Positions 25,715 to 33,442 of a DNA stretch of 62,892 bases are shown here, piece after piece; position 1 is the stretch's first letter; the number at the start of each line of letters is the position of its first letter. Source of the stretch: CAYQIM01 sp964417555 (lineage in GTDB: Bacteria; Pseudomonadota; Gammaproteobacteria; Diplorickettsiales; Diplorickettsiaceae); the NCBI GenBank assembly GCA_964417555.1, contig CAYQIM010000053.1, positions 1-62,892 on the forward strand. Direction: 5' to 3'. The position numbers and the translations under genes are program-made. The notes below the pieces were generated by a model. That model ran no database searches. It was not told the origin of the DNA and saw only the letters and a list, made by a program, of their open reading frames with translations.

Positions 25715-26338
25715 TTTTTTGTCTTTATCGACTGGTTTTTTACTTTTGAAATTAAATCACTACGATAACCCTGCCGTGTTCCCAAAAAATTTTCTAGCGC
25801 CATGCCTATGGCAACACGTTCACTAATAAGGAAGTTTTTGACAAATAGTTCACTGATATAATGCCCTTTAGCAAGATTCGCTAAAGAAATACGCCAGGCT
25901 GGAATCGTTTTTTTTTGCGTGGTGTTGGTATAAATAAAAAATTTTTTCGCCAAAGATCAAGCTATTTTCTTCATCAAGGCAAATAGGCCGTTGTTTATCT
26001 AATGGGATCGTTTCGTCTAGTTTATCAATCCAGGTCTCTAATGAGGCTGATTTTATTCGTTCTATCGCAACATAAACTAATTCACAGGGTGGCAAATTAA
26101 GCTTAGGCAATCCTAAGGTTAAATGCTTTAAACGTTGTACAATATGAAAAGGAACTAAATCTTTCCAGCTAATTTCACCACCGGTTAAATATTAAATTTG
26201 CAACGCGTATTCCAAAGGTATTTTGCTAAATCCTTTGATCCAAGCATAGATATGTTCACGATGAATACCTAATTTTTTTGCCATATGCTTAACAGAACCT
26301 AAACTATGAATTGCTTTAACCAACATCGCTTCCTGCAT
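25702..26338 (-). pseudogene. Broken CI/YdaS-like repressor
   Basis: Reading leftward from the ATG at 26338 gives MQEAMLVKAIHSLGSVKHMA, then KKLGIHREHIYAWIKGFSKI, a YdaS/Cro-type helix-turn-helix. The frame then meets TAA after ALQI where relatives usually have Glu or Asp (expected QIEYLTGGEI). The frame is open again after the stop through PKLNLPPCELVYVAIERIK to about 25910. A shift near a 9-T run at 25908-25916 or an A6T6 tract at 25937-25951 then moves to another frame ending KNQSIKTKKCHL. One nonsense change and one frameshift inactivate what was a ~210-residue protein. It is divergent from xis-int, as a lysogeny repressor would be. Confidence 0.75.
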
Positions 26339-26459
26339 AAACGTATCCTTTGTTTTGCGTTCTACGAAAAGTCTATAGGGTTAAAGTTAAATTTTTTTAC
26401 TTTATAAATGGTTATTGTAGTTAAGCGAAAATTAATCTTAGTGAGAATTAGGAGACGTT

Positions 26460-26789
26460 ATGCAACCCCGTTTTATACGATTACGTGATGCACCAAAATA
26501 TTTAGGTATGGATAGAAATCGATTTAATAACGAAGTAAGACCTTTTTTAATTACGTTAAAAATTGGTCAGCAAGGCGTAGCTTTTGATCGCATCGATTTA
26601 GATAAATGGGCAGATGTTTATAAACGACATACCGGCTCAGCCGCAAAAAGGAAGATAATATGGGAAGAAAACATTGTCCCGGACTCATTAAAAGAGGAAA
26701 AATTTGGCACATTAACAAGCGCGTCAAGGGACAACGAATTTCAGAAAGTACTCGAACACATTCTCTTGAAGAAGCCGAACGTTACTTAA
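26460..26789 (+). CDS. Excisionase/AlpA-like DNA-binding protein
   Basis: Residues ~1-65 (FIRLRDAPKYLGMDRNRFNN then IGQQGVAFDRIDLDKWADVY) form the MerR/excisionase-type winged helix seen directly before integrases. A strong ribosome binding site (AGGAG) precedes the ATG. Its last ~43 codons overlap the start of the integrase gene by 130 bases in another frame, so the two are translationally linked. Likely sets the direction of recombination. Confidence 0.75.
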   Translation: MQPRFIRLRDAPKYLGMDRNRFNNEVRPFLITLKIGQQGVAFDRIDLDKWADVYKRHTGSAAKRKIIWEENIVPDSLKEEKFGTLTSASRDNEFQKVLEHILLKKPNVT

Positions 26790-27769
26790 CATTGCGCCTG
26801 GAACAAATACGTCAAGCCAGTGTTTACGGTGTACGGCCTAAAAGAACGTTTATTGAAGCGGCGACCAAATTCTTAAAGGAAAACCAACATAAACACACCT
26901 TAGCAACAGATGCACGCCTATTAAAACAACTTATTCCATTTATAGGCCATCTACCACTCAGCTCCATCCATAATCTAAGCTTACAGCCTTATATTAATTC
27001 ACGTAAAAAAGACAAGGTTAAAAACAGGACACTAAACTATGGATTACAAATCATACGACGAATTTTAAATCTGGCGACGCATGAATGGCGAGATGAAAAT
27101 GGACTCAGCTGGCTAGCCACCGCACCCAAAATTCGTCTATTTTCGGAGTTGGATAAACGATTACCTTATCCGCTGAATAGAGAGGAAGAAACGCAACTAT
27201 TTAATGAATTACCCCTTCATTTAAAGCAAATAGCGACATTCGCTGTGAATACGGGCTGCAGAGATCAAGAAATTTGTCAGTTAAAATGGAGCTGGGAAAT
27301 CACTGCCCCAATACTTAATACCCCTATTTTTATTATTCCCGCTCAACATGTCAAAAACCGCCAGGATCGCTTAGTGATTTTAAATGATTTTGCCAGACAA
27401 GTGATTGAAGAACGTCGTGGTCTGCATCCTGTTTTTGTATTTACTTATCGTAATAAGAGGCTAACTCGCATGTTAAATTCTGCTTGGCGCCGAGCACGCA
27501 GGAAAGTCAATTTACCTCAAGTCAGAGTACATGACTTAAAACACACATTTGGCCGACGATTACGCGCCGCTAATGTCAGTTTTGAGGACCGACAAGATTT
27601 ACTGGGTCATAAAAGTCAACGCATTACCACGCACTACTCTGCCGCAGAGATAGGTAACCTTATCTTAGCCGCCAACAAAATCTGTACCAAAGAAAATAGC
27701 ACTCCTATTTTAATGCGGTTAAAACAACAAAGAAATCAAAAGTGTACTAATGCCTTTAATGCTTACTAA
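26660..27769 (+). CDS. int: Tyrosine recombinase (integrase) of the tRNA-Asn element
   Basis: 369 residues: N-terminal arm domain (MGRKHCPGLIKRGKIWHINK), core-binding SAM-like domain ~70-150, and catalytic domain ~170-340. The catalytic set is Arg in NTGCRDQEICQLKW, Lys in the following strand, HDLKHTFGRRLRA (His-x-x-Lys rather than His-x-x-Arg), His in LLGHKSQ, and the nucleophile in TTHYSA. It would recombine the 62-bp att sites at 23413 and 31710. The Lys in box II is unusual but known to be tolerated in some members. Confidence 0.9.
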   Translation: MGRKHCPGLIKRGKIWHINKRVKGQRISESTRTHSLEEAERYLTLRLEQIRQASVYGVRPKRTFIEAATKFLKENQHKHTLATDARLLKQLIPFIGHLPLSSIHNLSLQPYINSRKKDKVKNRTLNYGLQIIRRILNLATHEWRDENGLSWLATAPKIRLFSELDKRLPYPLNREEETQLFNELPLHLKQIATFAVNTGCRDQEICQLKWSWEITAPILNTPIFIIPAQHVKNRQDRLVILNDFARQVIEERRGLHPVFVFTYRNKRLTRMLNSAWRRARRKVNLPQVRVHDLKHTFGRRLRAANVSFEDRQDLLGHKSQRITTHYSAAEIGNLILAANKICTKENSTPILMRLKQQRNQKCTNAFNAY

Positions 27770-27886
27770 TAAGAAAAATAGCGATATAGCAAACATGAAT
27801 GGCAACTATTTTTATATTAAGCCAAACTAAATTTGTAATGTTTGTCTTGTAACTTCACACTATTTGCTTTCTTGGCATTTAAAAAC

Positions 27887-28177
27887 CTATTTAGCATGTA
27901 TATGACCCGCCGCTAACTGGTGTAACACGCTAGCAATATAAGTATGGGGCCTTAATCCGCGCTCTGCAGCCATTTTTCTAATAATATGCATATCAACGGT
28001 TTGGACTCTAACGCTAATTTTCTCTTTCTCTCGAAAGTAATTCGTTGCTGCCTGTTTAGCTAAACTCATTTCTTTTTTTAAATCTTTGGCACTTTTCCAT
28101 TCCCCACGATCGAATGAGTCAGATAGTTCTTGCTCCTCCTCATCCAATTCAAAAATAGGTTGTCGTTTTTTAGACAT
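27887..28177 (-). CDS. Antitoxin, BrnA/CopG-like
   Basis: 96 residues. The acidic N-terminus (FELDEEEQELSDSFDRGEWK) is typical of this antitoxin group. The C-terminal half (ISVRVQTVDMHIIRKMAAER) is a ribbon-helix-helix that should bind its own operator. It overlaps the upstream toxin gene by 8 bases, so toxin comes first, as in brnT-brnA. Confidence 0.7.
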   Translation of the reverse strand: MSKKRQPIFELDEEEQELSDSFDRGEWKSAKDLKKEMSLAKQAATNYFREKEKISVRVQTVDMHIIRKMAAERGLRPHTYIASVLHQLAAGHIHAK

Positions 28178-28466
28178 ATTTAATTACCTCTTTTAAATAT
28201 TTTTTAGTCGCTTTTCTACTAGGAAAAATTGTTTTTAAAAAAACTTGGTTTTTTTCTTTAACGAAAGGGACTAAATAAATATATGAATCTATTTCTATAA
28301 CGTACATTTTTTGCTCAGGATATTTTTTAATATTAGGATGAATAATTATATCAATGGGCCCAGTCTCTTCTATTACGGAAATAATTTCCTCAAAACTAAT
28401 TCCTCTTTTCTTAACTAACAAGGAATTTTTTTTAGGGTCAAAACAGTAAATAACTTTGCTTTTCAA
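28170..28466 (-). CDS. Toxin, BrnT-like ribonuclease
   Basis: 98 residues in the BrnT/RelE-like pattern: CFDPKKNSLLVKKRGISFEE at the start, a central strand pair, and TIFPSRKATKKYLKEV near the end carrying the basic residues. Probably an mRNA-cleaving toxin neutralised by the downstream antitoxin; this may stabilise the integrated element. The assignment rests on pattern and gene pairing. Confidence 0.65.
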   Translation of the reverse strand: MKSKVIYCFDPKKNSLLVKKRGISFEEIISVIEETGPIDIIIHPNIKKYPEQKMYVIEIDSYIYLVPFVKEKNQVFLKTIFPSRKATKKYLKEVIKYV

Positions 28467-28720
28467 GACGACCTTTCCTAACTACCTATTTGGCAACAAA
28501 AGTAGCCTATTATACCCCATATAGCAACTTTAAGGAAAAAAGGAAAAAACGCCGAGCATAATATCAAAATGTTGACGTTTTGGTGACAAACAGCTTGCAA
28601 AAATTCTTTGAGTCTTTTTTTCATGCTTATATTGAGTTTTCTTACAAATGATGATTGATATCGTGATAAACTGAATCGTTAAGGATTTTGCGAATACTTC
28701 CGTACTAAGGAGAATAAGCG

Positions 28721-29577
28721 ATGTTAAAAAAAACACTATGCGAAAGAAATAATCTTGTCTCAGAAATAACATCGCTCTTACCCTCCTATTTAGAACACTT
28801 ACCCGAAGAAGCCAGGGGCATCTCAGCTGAAACTAAAAAACAAGATTCATTTACCCCAGAAGAACTAGCGCAACTCAAGGAATTATCTCTCAATGAGTTG
28901 GAATACGAACTTCGAGTAGGTCGTCGAGCCTATGGTATGCCGAGTGCAAAACAAACCACTCTAAAAGAATTAATCCATGAAAAGATAGTCAGTCCTGAAA
29001 GTCTCTTCCATCATGAAGATGATTTCAAAGCAGAAGATTTTTACAAAGAATTTTCACAAGTATCCTTACCGAAGAAGTTATTAGGGTTAAGTCATTTACC
29101 GAATACCAGCCCCTCCTACTATAATACAGGCATAGACGAGCAGAAAGTCGTTTTGTTGCGACGAATAACCCTACAACAGAGCAACGAGAGGCTAAGAAGA
29201 AGGCGGAGCAGCTAGCATTAACGTGGGGAATGGAAAAGGGATTGACTTATGACACTAAACACATCAAGGGGCGATATTATATGCCTGGCTATCCCAAAGA
29301 GTTTATCGATTGGATACCCAGCAATTATTCAGGAAGGAAAACCGATTATAATCCAAATAACCCCTATGCCCAACAATTAGGCCTCCCTAATCCCCAAGAT
29401 GTGTTCGAAACTTGGATAGGTGAAAAGCGTTTTAGTGACAGCGACCGCGCCATGTTATTAAAGATAAAGCACGACGGACTTTTTAGTGAATTTTCTTCGG
29501 ATGCGCCTGAATACGTAGGGGAATGGAAACCGCCAGAAGGACCGCTAGGTGGCTGGTACCCCGGTAAATATAAGTAG
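28721..29577 (+). pseudogene. Frameshifted cargo gene of the element
   Basis: A strong AAGGAG precedes the ATG at 28721. The first frame encodes ~145 plausible residues (MLKKTLCERNNLVSEITSLL...) and then turns into Arg-rich nonsense ending at 29215. A second frame, open from 29125, continues plausibly (FVATNNPTTEQREAKKKAEQ, ...WYPGKYK) to 29577. The switch lies near GTCGTTTTGTTG at ~29147-29158. Rejoined, it would be ~285 residues. No family recognised. It may be a dead cargo/effector gene, a programmed shift or a sequencing error. Confidence 0.6.
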
Positions 29578-29594
29578 TGCTGGAAAAAAATAAC

Positions 29595-30005
29595 TCAGCC
29601 GTATAATTCCGACATTTCAACAGTCACCATCACCTGAGGTCTATCGACAAACTGAACAATACTAAAGCCTAGTAAAGTAAGAAGCACATTTGGCAAGGTT
29701 ATAGTGGTATTCTGAACCTCAATGTTAAAGCTAATTTGGTAAATATAACCATCCTGACTCTGGTTGATATAAAGTGCAGCTGGATTTAGTACATTCGTTA
29801 CTGTAGCTGTACCACTAGGACTTTGACAGGTCACATGGATGATCGGGAAAACGACTTTTGATTCATCCAGATGACACGGCGTAAAAAATTGGACCGTGTA
29901 CCTACCGACATTGGTACGGGTTATTTTTATTCCGCGAATATCAGCGCAATAATTTAAAAGCTGGCCTGTTGTTCCAGAGAAAACAATTTTAGCCGGCCGC
30001 ATCAT
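29595..30005 (-). CDS. Beta-rich element protein, paralogue 1 (136 aa)
   Basis: Not recognised. Shares with the gene at 30109-30504 the order F/Y-x-F-T, L-D-E-S-K, a Pro-x-Gly turn, a D-G-Y-x-x-Q-I segment and a final beta pattern. Here these read QFFTPCHLDESKVVFPI and QSQDGYIYQISFNIEV. Predicted nearly all beta-strand with no signal peptide. Adjacent paralogous beta proteins in a small mobile element could be virion or particle proteins; inferred only. Confidence 0.65.
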   Translation of the reverse strand: MMRPAKIVFSGTTGQLLNYCADIRGIKITRTNVGRYTVQFFTPCHLDESKVVFPIIHVTCQSPSGTATVTNVLNPAALYINQSQDGYIYQISFNIEVQNTTITLPNVLLTLLGFSIVQFVDRPQVMVTVEMSELYG

Positions 30006-30108
30006 ACATACATCCTTTATTCGATATTCTATAAAAAACCTAGGCTATAAAAATAAGCTTCTAAATCAACAATTCTCATTGCAAACAAAAAACTTAAACA
30101 TTTGCGTA

Positions 30109-30504
30109 TTATTTAGGTTTACAACTCCATTCCATATTAATGGTAATATTCACTCCACCAATGGGAAAATCTACTGTTACACCAGCCATTTTCATTAAAA
30201 TGATGGTTGTGATCTGCCAATTATAGCCATCTGTATTCAGTGGCTGATAAACCTGTGTAGGGGTTAAATATTCTATATCGTATCCTGTAGGAAGTACTGT
30301 CCAATCCAGTACTATTTTACCGAATTTGCTTTCATCCAGCCGCATATTAGTAGTAAACACATAATTTAACTGGCCAAGTGTATTCGTTATCGTGCCGGTA
30401 ATACCACGCATACTATACTCGGAATAATCAGCAGGAAGATAAATCTTACCCACTGGAGAGGGGCCGGGGATACTAAACAGAGCTGAAGTTTCTAAAGTTG
30501 CCAT
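30109..30504 (-). CDS. Beta-rich element protein, paralogue 2 (131 aa)
   Basis: Begins MATLETSALFSIPGPSPVGK and continues with GITGTITNTLGQLNYVFTTN then MRLDESKFGKIVLDW; the second shared block is NTDGYNWQITTIILMK. Same fold pattern and length as the neighbour at 29595-30005, from which it is separated by 103 bases; probably an old tandem duplication. A ribosome binding site (AAAGGGAAAG) precedes the ATG. Function unknown; see the gene above for the structural-protein hypothesis. Confidence 0.65.
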   Translation of the reverse strand: MATLETSALFSIPGPSPVGKIYLPADYSEYSMRGITGTITNTLGQLNYVFTTNMRLDESKFGKIVLDWTVLPTGYDIEYLTPTQVYQPLNTDGYNWQITTIILMKMAGVTVDFPIGGVNITINMEWSCKPK

Positions 30505-30713
30505 CAGTGCTTTCCCTTTAATTTTCGATACAAAATAAAACGCGGTTAAAGTTTTCTATTTGAAAGTATTTTTTAAGTCATCTTGTTACTGTATCCCGTT
30601 TGCTTATCAATTAAAATTGCAAAATATAGCAGTATTCCTGCGAATTAGCTGATGAACCAGAAGCTAAGTCATGTTTAACATGACTTACATGCAAAGTTGT
30701 CTTTGGTGTAGCG

Positions 30714-31019
30714 TCACAGTGTTAGTTTTTTGCGTAAGATTCGCTTAAAAAGCATATTTTTTATTTTTGTTTTTCGTATTCTGCTTCCCAAGACAAGAGC
30801 AGCAAATTGGGAAAATAAAAAACGGATAGCAGCCCGATCCTGTTTATTAGGATAGTTCGTATAAGCAGACACTTCAACTGACGTATAACGCTGATAACAC
30901 TTAGGACAATGTCTTCTACGTAATATGCCTTTAGCGTATTGGGATTTTCGTGAATTAATCACACGAGTTTTTCTATATTGACAAACGGGATTGATACACT
31001 GCATGCTATTTTTTCTCAC
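30714..31019 (-). CDS. Zinc-ribbon protein (Ogr- or NrdR-like), 101 aa
   Basis: Residues ~8-48 hold two Cys pairs: CINPVC and, after VINSRKSQYAKGILRRR, HCPKCYQRYTS. The spacing and the RRRHCPKC block resemble the zinc ribbon of NrdR, and in a mobile element also the phage Ogr/Delta late-gene activators. The NrdR ATP-cone is absent and the tail is basic. Most likely a DNA-binding activator of the element's own genes. Confidence 0.6.
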   Translation of the reverse strand: MRKNSMQCINPVCQYRKTRVINSRKSQYAKGILRRRHCPKCYQRYTSVEVSAYTNYPNKQDRAAIRFLFSQFAALVLGSRIRKTKIKNMLFKRILRKKLTL

Positions 31020-31344
31020 ATGACTACTGCATTTACGCGAAAAACCGTCTTTTAGCTAGAATATTGCCTTATTTGCATTCATCAAAGTGTATATAAAAAA
31101 ATTTAAATTTTTTTACCTCTAAAACCGCAGGATGGTGGTTTACTTATCCCTTAAATAAGAAAAACCCTACTCTTTTTTTAAGTAAAAATATAAACCTAGT
31201 ACATTCATTGTTTTCCCACAATCATTCTGTTAATTTTTATTCATCAAAGGACGCAGGACCAACAATTCTAGGGCTATTTTAAATCCAATAATCGGATGCC
31301 GTGCATCTTAGCCCTATTATTTCATCACAAGGAGATAATCTATT
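31020..31344. other. Intergenic region upstream of the hydrophobic peptide gene
   Basis: 325 AT-rich bases with A/T tracts. I see no further gene. It must hold the promoters for the divergent zinc-ribbon and peptide genes; AAGGAG for the peptide is at 31329-31334. Confidence 0.5.
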
Positions 31345-31500
31345 ATGAACCCTATAGCTATATTACTAGGAACAGTTCTAGGAATAATCACTCCATTAGT
31401 AATCGTATTAGGTGCAAATCCAGCAACAGCACCTCTTGCAGCGATATTGAACCAAGCCATAGCAGCTATCCAGAGTGTAATTAATCAACTACCCAAATAA
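31345..31500 (+). CDS. 51-residue hydrophobic peptide
   Basis: ATG follows AAGGAG by 10 bases. The peptide starts MNPIAILLGTVLGIITPLVI and ends IQSVINQLPK: one membrane-spanning helix (residues ~3-22), then an Ala-rich amphipathic helix. A rho-independent terminator follows 34 bases after the stop, so this is a self-contained unit. Possible roles: holin-like, small coat protein, toxin or bacteriocin-like peptide. No family recognised. Confidence 0.65.
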   Translation: MNPIAILLGTVLGIITPLVIVLGANPATAPLAAILNQAIAAIQSVINQLPK

Positions 31501-31533
31501 TCAATTATAAACGGATAGTATTTAAAAAATGTA

Positions 31534-31569
31534 AAGGCCGTCAAACTCGTTTGAGGGCCTTATTTTTTT
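31534..31569 (+). terminator. Rho-independent terminator
   Basis: AAGGCCGTCAAAC and GTTTGAGGGCCTT form a 13-bp stem with one mismatch, followed by a T run. It closes the hydrophobic peptide gene. Confidence 0.85.
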
Positions 31570-31709
31570 CTTCCATTGATTATTTCAACACGATAAATGA
31601 AAATTTTTACTTTTGCGCCGTTGGGTTGAACTCAATAAGGCACGTTGAGATAAAATACGTCTTAACTAAGTAAATAAAAATCTTTTTTAATCAATAGGTT
31701 ATTAAAAGA

Positions 31710-31771
31710 AGCAAATGACTGTTAATCATTGGGTCGCAGGTTCGAGTCCTGCTCGGGGAGCCAGTAATAGC
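31710..31771 (+). repeat. attR of the tRNA-Asn element
   Basis: Perfect 62-base copy of the 3' part of tRNA-Asn. Upstream of it the 5' half of the tRNA is missing, so this copy is not a tRNA gene. The region from here to 31928 contains no gene. Confidence 0.92.
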
Positions 31772-31928
31772 TAGGTCTTACATCGTTTTTTTAAACTATC
31801 ATTCGAATTCCCATGCGAGACTTTTTCGTCTCTTCGATATTATGAAGACAAAAGTAGTGCAAAAAAAGCAGTATCCGATGCTATGTATTAACTGATGACG
31901 AGAGAAATAATCGAGATGAATAGAAAAA

Positions 31929-32795
31929 TCAGGCGTTAACAACTACCCCACCATTGGGATGCAACATTTGCCCAGTCATGTAAGAAGCGTCTGAACTCGC
32001 CAGAAATACATAGCTGGGTGCCACTTCCTTGGGCTGCCCTGGCCTTTTCATCGGCACGTCCTGACCAAACTCACGAACTTCTTTTTTACTAAAACTGGCA
32101 GGAATAAGAGGAGTCCAAATCGGGCCCGGCGCAACACCATTTACTCGGATCCCTTTTTTTATCAAATTTTCTGATAAAGAACGGGTTAATGCCACAATCG
32201 CACCTTTCGTGGCTGAATAATCTATCAAGCGTTTGCTTCCTCGATAAGCCGTTATCGATGCCGTATTAATAATACAACTTCCTTTTTTTAAAAAAGGTAA
32301 AGCTTCTTTTATCATATAAAAATAGGAAAACACGTTGACTTTAAAGGTTTGGATTAATTGTTTTTCTGATATATCCTCAAAATTTTTTTGTGGGTATTGT
32401 TGAGCAGAATTATTCACCAGGATATCAATTTTCTTGAATATCTTTAAGGTATCTTTAATTACCTTACGGCAAAACTCAGGATTGGCAATATCTCCAGAAA
32501 ATAATAAACACTTTCTACCCTTTTTTTGAATATTTTTTTGGGTCATTTTAGCGTCTTGATGTTCATCAAAATAAGTAATAGCCACGTCCACGTTTGCCCC
32601 TTCCATCGCATAAGCAATTGCTACGGCACGGCCAATACCGCTATCCCCGCCGGTAACAATGGCAATTTTATTTTGTAATTTCTTACTTCCTAAATAGTTA
32701 GCATCTTCATATTGGGGTAATGGGTGCATTTTAGACTCAATGCCAGGCTGGGTAGATTGCTTTGCTTTTTTTTTCATTCCTTTTTGATTAACCAT
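31929..32795 (-). CDS. Short-chain dehydrogenase/reductase (YghA-like)
   Basis: 288 residues, with an N-terminal basic extension before the Rossmann motif VTGGDSGIGRAVAIAYAMEG. The catalytic Ser-Tyr-Lys is in TASITAYRG... and DYSATKGAIVALTRSLSE, and VNGVAPGPIWTPLIP follows. It belongs to the group annotated as glucose/general-stress dehydrogenases; the substrate is unknown. First host gene after the element. Confidence 0.88.
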   Translation of the reverse strand: MVNQKGMKKKAKQSTQPGIESKMHPLPQYEDANYLGSKKLQNKIAIVTGGDSGIGRAVAIAYAMEGANVDVAITYFDEHQDAKMTQKNIQKKGRKCLLFSGDIANPEFCRKVIKDTLKIFKKIDILVNNSAQQYPQKNFEDISEKQLIQTFKVNVFSYFYMIKEALPFLKKGSCIINTASITAYRGSKRLIDYSATKGAIVALTRSLSENLIKKGIRVNGVAPGPIWTPLIPASFSKKEVREFGQDVPMKRPGQPKEVAPSYVFLASSDASYMTGQMLHPNGGVVVNA

Positions 32796-33074
32796 TTTGA
32801 ACCTTCCTTCTTCAAAATAAAGACACTTAAATCAAATTATCTATTATAGTTAATAATATAAAATAAAGTTAATTGACTTGACTAAGGACAAGCACGTCCA
32901 CTGTGGTTACTATTTTTTCTACTAGCGGAAAGTGACGTCTCTCCTATTGGCTGAAGCTTAAAGTCGAAGGTGTTTCAGGTCGTGTTACAAGCATTGGGTC
33001 ATTGGTTTGATTGGCCACCGAAACTTTCGTGCAAGAACTTTTTTTACTGCTAAAAAACCGACATATACTAGGCT

Positions 33075-33320
33075 CTAAATCAACAGAAGAGATTGCCTTT
33101 TTCCCCAAAGTGTAAGCGTGTAAAAAGTAGGTTCTGTCAGATCCACGTTTTCAAGTACAATACGAATAGAAGAATTGCCTACATGGTGAAAATTCAAAAG
33201 ATGAACTTTTATCTGACTCATACTATTCCAAGAAAAATAAGCTCTTGTTTGAAATAGTATGTCATCAACCTTAATAGAACATGATATCCCCGAAAAAGGA
33301 CCGCTTTCCGTGTAAGCCAA
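33075..33320 (-). CDS. Possible small beta-rich protein, 81 aa
   Basis: Starts MAYTESGPFSGISCSIKVDD and is predicted all beta, ending GKRQSLLLI. Not recognised. No strong ribosome binding site. It could be a fragment of a larger gene; the flanking 32796-33074 shows no gene. Low confidence that it is expressed. Confidence 0.3.
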   Translation of the reverse strand: MAYTESGPFSGISCSIKVDDILFQTRAYFSWNSMSQIKVHLLNFHHVGNSSIRIVLENVDLTEPTFYTLTLWGKRQSLLLI

Positions 33321-33442
33321 TGCTGTTAGTACTCCAAACTCATCCTACTATTTGTATATCATTTGCCCAATAAGCCTGATAGAATGCCCCCATTTTAGAG
33401 CTAAAGGTGTCACTTGGCTCATTGTTTAGCCAGGAATTTTTA

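Larger units (their letters stand above)
23413..31771. mobile_element. Integrated element in tRNA-Asn (phage satellite or small prophage)
   Basis: About 8.3 kb bounded by perfect 62-bp direct repeats. Left to right it contains: leftward replication/regulatory genes 23615-25714, a broken repressor, rightward xis and int, a leftward BrnT/BrnA-like pair, a frameshifted rightward cargo gene, two leftward paralogous beta-rich proteins, a leftward zinc-ribbon protein and a rightward hydrophobic peptide. No terminase, portal, capsid of known type or tail gene is recognisable. This is too small for a tailed phage but suits a satellite or a small non-tailed virus. The repressor and one cargo gene are mutated, so it may be decaying. 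Confidence 0.85.

Noticed and set aside
31296..31484. 62-residue plus-strand frame at the element edge
   Set aside because: Ser/Asn-rich shadow; the overlapping frame at 31345 has the ribosome binding site and a coherent membrane helix.
23475..31709. CRISPR array
   Set aside because: No regularly spaced direct repeats with unique spacers anywhere in the window; the only tandem arrays are the Glu-Gln hexamers and the 9-bp operator.
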